Source: Polyangium mundeleinium | Lineage (GTDB): Bacteria > Myxococcota_A > Polyangia > Polyangiales > Polyangiaceae | Direction of reading: 5' to 3' | DNA length: 64,000 bases | Assembly: GCF_028369105.1 (NCBI RefSeq) | Contig: NZ_JAQNDO010000001.1 | Coordinates: forward strand, 12,928,501-12,992,500 | Part shown: piece after piece, positions 61,601-64,000 of the stretch | Layout of the letters: each line of letters opens with the position of its first letter | Position numbering within the stretch: position 1 is the first letter of the stretch | Position numbers and translations under genes: made by a program | The notes under the pieces: generated by a model | The model's input: the letters and a program-made list of their open reading frames with translations, nothing else | The model's database searches: none | Told to the model about the DNA's origin: nothing

Positions 61601-63193
61601 GGGCGTCTTCGGCGCCGCGTTCTGGATGACGCCGCGCCAGATCGCCGCGCCCTTGTCGCGGTCGACGAACGCGCCCTCCATCATCTTGCCGTCCACCTCC
61701 AGCGCGAGTTTTTCGATCTGCGCGCCCGGCGGCAGCGGGAAGCGGAAGATGCCTTCGAGCTCCTCGTCCGTGTCGTTCGTGAACGTCTCGTCGACCTCGG
61801 TCCGCGCCACGACGTCCACGATGCGCACCTTCACCGAGTGCTTCGCGAGCCGCACCGCGTGGTCCTTCTCCTTGGTTTGGCCGGGCTTGCGCGCGCGAAG
61901 CTCCCCGAGCCCGCGCAGCACAGGCGCGTCGAGCTCCTCCGGCGATCGATCGCTCCACTCGAGCGAGTCCGCGACGCTCGACGAGCTCGCCACGAGCGGC
62001 TCGCGACCTTTTTCCATGGTCGCCTCCTCGCCTGCGCGCACGTCCACCGCCTTGCCCGACGCCGACCGCACGCGCACCACCCCGCGCGCGACCTCGACGC
62101 TCGCGCGGCCCTTGCCGGCCGTCATGACGAGCTTCGTCCCGAGCACTTCGACCTCGCCGTCGCCGACGCCGATCTTCGCGGAAGGCGCGCCCTTCAGGCT
62201 CGCCACGTCGGCGACGATCGTCCCTTCCACGAGCTTCGCCTGACGCACCTTGCCGCCTTCGAGCGAGATCGACGAGCCTCGATCGATCGCGAGCTGCGAG
62301 CCGTCCGCGAGCGAGACGTACGCCCGCGTGCGCGCGTCCGTGCGCAGCGTCGTGTCGTTCTTGAACGCCCATCCCGGCTTCACCGGCTTGCAGGCGCCGC
62401 TCGCGTCGCACGCTTCGAGCCCGCCTTCCTTGTCGGCGGACGCGCGCGCGATCGAGTCGATCTTGCCCGACCACGCGGCTTCGAGCTTCGGCTCCTCCGG
62501 CCCCTGCTTCTGTCCCTTCAGGTAGAACCCGGCGGCGGCCGCCGCGGCCATCGCGCCGAGCAGCCCCGCGACGAACTTCGGGCGGCGAAAGAGCGAGATG
62601 ACCTTGCCCCCCTCGTTGCCCTTCGTCGTCTGCGGAGGTGCCGTGCGCGCTGCTCCTGTCGTCGCGCTCTTCGCCTCGGGCGCGCGTGAGCGCGGCGTAT
62701 CCCGCTCCGTGATCGCCTGCGTGGGCTCGGCCGCCTTCACCTCGTCGTTCACCGTCGGCGAAGGCTGCGACTCATCGAGTCCGCGCTCCGAACCTTTGGA
62801 CACCAACGTGTTCGTCCGCGTCCGCGGGGGCTCGCTCTCCGTCGTCGCGCTCGCGACCTCGGTCTTCGCCGTCGCGATGTCCGTGATCCTCGGCTCGGCG
62901 ACCCGATCCTCGGCGATCACGCTCTTCGGCGCCACGCCGGCCGGCGGCTTCAAGTTCTCCACGTCGAGCCGCGCGAGCACCTTGTCCGCGAAGCCTGCGT
63001 CGGCCCGGAAATCGCCACCCGCGTGCCCCACGAACTCCGCTGTGCGCTCCGCGTCGTAGCGCAGGTCCCGGCACGTGTCGCAGTCGGCGATGTGATCGAA
63101 GAGCTCCTTCGGCGCCGAGCCGTCCAGCACCTCGGCGATTCGCTCCTCGACCTCGCGGCAGAGCCCACCCACGTTCGTCTCGCTCGTGCTCAT
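58670..63193 (-). CDS. anti-sigma-like zinc finger / FecR / VIT / VWA / TPR protein
   Basis: A 1507-residue protein just downstream of an ECF sigma gene. A zf-HC2-type zinc-finger helix bundle near the start holds H34, C38 and C41 (HIADCDTC). A polar linker runs to one membrane helix (207-225). A FecR-like domain spans about 245-400. A VIT domain (about 440-575; TFTNDTDEELEGIFRFPLPP) precedes a VWA domain (about 735-930) with MIDAS DASRS. TPR-like helices lie at about 1290-1380. The C-terminal ~130 residues (TAEWTGGVDLDIGLIDAQGR) resemble a DUF2135-type beta-sandwich. It probably binds the sigma factor inside and senses a partner outside through VIT/VWA. The start is ATG 63193, four bases after the sigma gene. 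Confidence 0.85.
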   Translation of the reverse strand: MSTSETNVGGLCREVEERIAEVLDGSAPKELFDHIADCDTCRDLRYDAERTAEFVGHAGGDFRADAGFADKVLARLDVENLKPPAGVAPKSVIAEDRVAEPRITDIATAKTEVASATTESEPPRTRTNTLVSKGSERGLDESQPSPTVNDEVKAAEPTQAITERDTPRSRAPEAKSATTGAARTAPPQTTKGNEGGKVISLFRRPKFVAGLLGAMAAAAAAGFYLKGQKQGPEEPKLEAAWSGKIDSIARASADKEGGLEACDASGACKPVKPGWAFKNDTTLRTDARTRAYVSLADGSQLAIDRGSSISLEGGKVRQAKLVEGTIVADVASLKGAPSAKIGVGDGEVEVLGTKLVMTAGKGRASVEVARGVVRVRSASGKAVDVRAGEEATMEKGREPLVASSSSVADSLEWSDRSPEELDAPVLRGLGELRARKPGQTKEKDHAVRLAKHSVKVRIVDVVARTEVDETFTNDTDEELEGIFRFPLPPGAQIEKLALEVDGKMMEGAFVDRDKGAAIWRGVIQNAAPKTPKPREEIIWVPGPWRDPALLEWQRGGRFELKIFPIPKRGSRRVVLTYTQTVDQAAGVRRFTYPLAHDPSGTTKIDAFDLDLQVLGHDKEFGVQTRGYELSPSGGDAAAERRTLSATGFVPAGDLTVEYALPDRDREATAWAYRMEPTSASLLEEPKDGPAATKAKTTEEKDAAAAARAIAFDSSPYVAIALRPKLPRWQEAKERVHAIVVDASRSMVGERFSRATRLASTMVREMDRRDSFVLLACDTVCRPMTQDGRSGLPTPSAPGAAAAGEVERFLGSVEPDGGSDMAAAVSAARSAAGSLGGKELRILYLGDGTPTVGPTRPSHIEAAVRSSLPGSDGSVVSVAMGADADLTSLAALARGGGGVVVPYVPGQKVSSAALEVLSAAYGVTLRDPEIELPSGLTQVTPGRLDPIRAGGETFVVARMSSGDAIEGAIRLRGRVASERFEQTYPIKILATSSAGNAFVPRLYAAAKIAELENTGGAASKLASIELSKRFAVASRFTSLLVLESEAMMNAFGLERTRVAPTFTGEELAKSSNADAEGEEKAADEAKQEAETEASADLDTRGPAKGKRAESAPAAEAPFDAFGDDSAAPVGAAPSMPSPPPAPTATMAAPAPKPASKTGGGGWRGRSADEDIGSTSSGWSGTRRPSQRLVPMRKIFERKGSFEALNTLASQNATKLLAAENAFASTPDSRDKTVELFALYATAGRLGEAQELTAKWSGRDALDPDALTARADLAARQGDRERAIRILGGLADVRPGDRATQTRLAEMHEASGNRALACEHRIALADMAPGEAKLVADAVRCANTLGMTELASLLKLDASESVRSSIDKLLAQPETPAASLLRGDIQVTAEWTGGVDLDIGLIDAQGRRTSWLGSAGKALVNARDVTSTRTEALGLVNTPSGSYVVEIARASGADQNIPVRGELVLKLAGETRKVPFVLTGPRAEVGTMRVFFTSRLVPVTDRPFNPWGP

Positions 63194-63197
63194 CGCT

Positions 63198-63782
63198 TCA
63201 CTCCTCGCCGATCTCCGCCCGCATCTTCCCGAGCGCGCGGCTCACGCGTTTGCGCGCCGCCGCCTCGTCGATCCCGCACGCCTGGGCCACCTCTCGGAAG
63301 CTGAGCCCCGCGTCGTACCGAAGCACCAAGGCCTCCCGCTCACTCGGCTTGAGCTTCGAGAGCGCGTCGCGCGCGCGCGTCGCCCTCTCCTTCTCCAGCG
63401 CGAGCTCGCCCGCGTCCGCGCGTCCCGACGACGTGTCGTGCACCAGCCGGAGCCGCGCCTTCTGCCGCGCCTGCGTCTCGGAGAACCGACCGCAGATCCG
63501 ACGCGCGATCCCGAACAGGAACGCCCGCACGCTTCCTTCCGCTCGGTACGTCGGGAACGCGTCGTACGCGGCCAGCAAGGTCTCTTGCACGAGCTCCTCG
63601 CTGTCCGCTTGCGAGCCCGTGAAGGCCATGCAAAGCCGACCGATCGGCGTTGCGTAGACCCGGGCGCACCGCGCGAGCGCCTCGCGATGGTTGCCCGCCG
63701 CGAGGAGCTCCTCGATGTCGCGCGCCTCCTCGGCGTGCGATCGGCCTTCCTTCATTTCTGCACGTGCCAGACCCGGGGCCAT
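63198..63782 (-). CDS. ECF-type RNA polymerase sigma factor
   Basis: A 194-residue (or 201-residue) sigma factor. Region 2: LCMAFTGSQADSEELVQETL, then FLFGIARRICGRF. Region 4: LSKLKPSEREALVLRYD, then GLSFREVAQACGIDEAAARKRV. ATG 63782 has GAAGAGG five bases upstream; ATG 63803 with AGAGGAG eleven bases upstream is the alternative. The anti-sigma gene starts four bases after the stop, so the pair is one unit. Its target promoters are unknown. Confidence 0.9.
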   Translation of the reverse strand: MAPGLARAEMKEGRSHAEEARDIEELLAAGNHREALARCARVYATPIGRLCMAFTGSQADSEELVQETLLAAYDAFPTYRAEGSVRAFLFGIARRICGRFSETQARQKARLRLVHDTSSGRADAGELALEKERATRARDALSKLKPSEREALVLRYDAGLSFREVAQACGIDEAAARKRVSRALGKMRAEIGEE

Positions 63783-64000
63783 GGTTGCCTCTTCGCCTGC
63801 CATGTTGCTCGGAGCTCCTCTTTTGTGACCGCGACCGAAGCGAATCCCGCGGACCCCCGTCCAACGACGTCGCGTGGACCCGGAGCGCCCCGCCCCGCGC
63901 CGTGGTAGGATCGATCGAGATCGCCGGCCCCTGCCGGCGGCCGGGCCGCCCACGGCGCGACCTTTGCAGCGCCCCCGTCCACGCTACATCATCGCGCGAG

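Noticed and set aside
58586-62689. Very long open frame on the + strand antisense to the anti-sigma gene
   Set aside because: In this GC-rich DNA stops are rare in frames opposite real genes. The product is Arg/Glu/Ala-rich without domains, while the - strand frame carries clear FecR, VIT and VWA motifs.

Overview
The window is very GC-rich chromosomal DNA, most likely from a myxobacterium of the Polyangium/Sorangium type. This is inferred from gene content: secreted lipoproteins with long Gly-Gly-X tethers after the lipobox, MopE-like Asp/Cys motifs joined to choice-of-anchor-L regions, many histidine kinases and c-di-GMP proteins, and a typical delta-lineage rho / ribosomal / fts gene set. 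No tRNA, rRNA, CRISPR array, transposase or prophage was found.

Layout. (1) 1-6398: a small anchored acidic protein, an aspzincin-type protease, an iron-sulfur CCG-domain protein coupled to a HAMP histidine kinase, and a GAF histidine kinase. (2) 6400-10205: rho with its own promoter, structured leader and a C-rich 3' tract, then acylphosphatase and a secreted repeat protein. (3) 10347-21890: a leftward spc/alpha ribosomal operon running rplV-rpsC-rplP-rpmC-rpsQ-rplN-rplX-(rplE)-rpsN-rpsH-rplF-rplR-rpsE-rpmD-rplO-secY-adk-infA-rpmJ-rpsM-rpsK-rpsD-rpoA-rplQ. The locus carries two lesions. rplE is reduced to its first ~16 and last ~14 codons, joined out of frame, and rplV needs a one-base shift to be read. 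The usual upstream genes (rpsJ to rpsS) are absent. (4) 22394-29902: five secreted lipoprotein-like genes, including two tandem MopE/choice-of-anchor-L paralogues. (5) 29903-34396: two gene-poor stretches, an AT-hook/winged-helix/H1-like DNA-binding protein, a GDH-type beta-propeller dehydrogenase and a Bax-inhibitor-1 protein. (6) 34461-42079: lipoprotein, HD-GYP phosphodiesterase coupled to phoH, OprP-like porin, a minimal penicillin-binding protein, thymidine kinase. (7) 42357-48759: two small basic proteins, then a leftward operon of a formyltransferase-like protein, a PilZ protein with 42-bp tandem repeats, a protease-propeller-barrel fusion and a lipoprotein. (8) 48822-51486: ftsE-ftsX-envC. 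(9) 51613-51988: a non-coding G-rich 43/44-bp minisatellite. (10) 51989-57140: Tat-type lipoprotein hydrolase, a rifampin-phosphotransferase-like protein and two secreted proteins. (11) 57212-63782: 3-hydroxyacyl-CoA dehydrogenase with a His-rich membrane protein, then an ECF sigma factor followed by a 1507-residue anti-sigma/FecR/VIT/VWA/TPR protein.

The features that most deserve attention are the broken rplE and rplV inside an otherwise intact essential operon, the giant multidomain candidate anti-sigma factor, the peptidase-propeller-barrel fusion, the G-rich minisatellite, and the regulatory structures around rho and between rpsD and rpoA.
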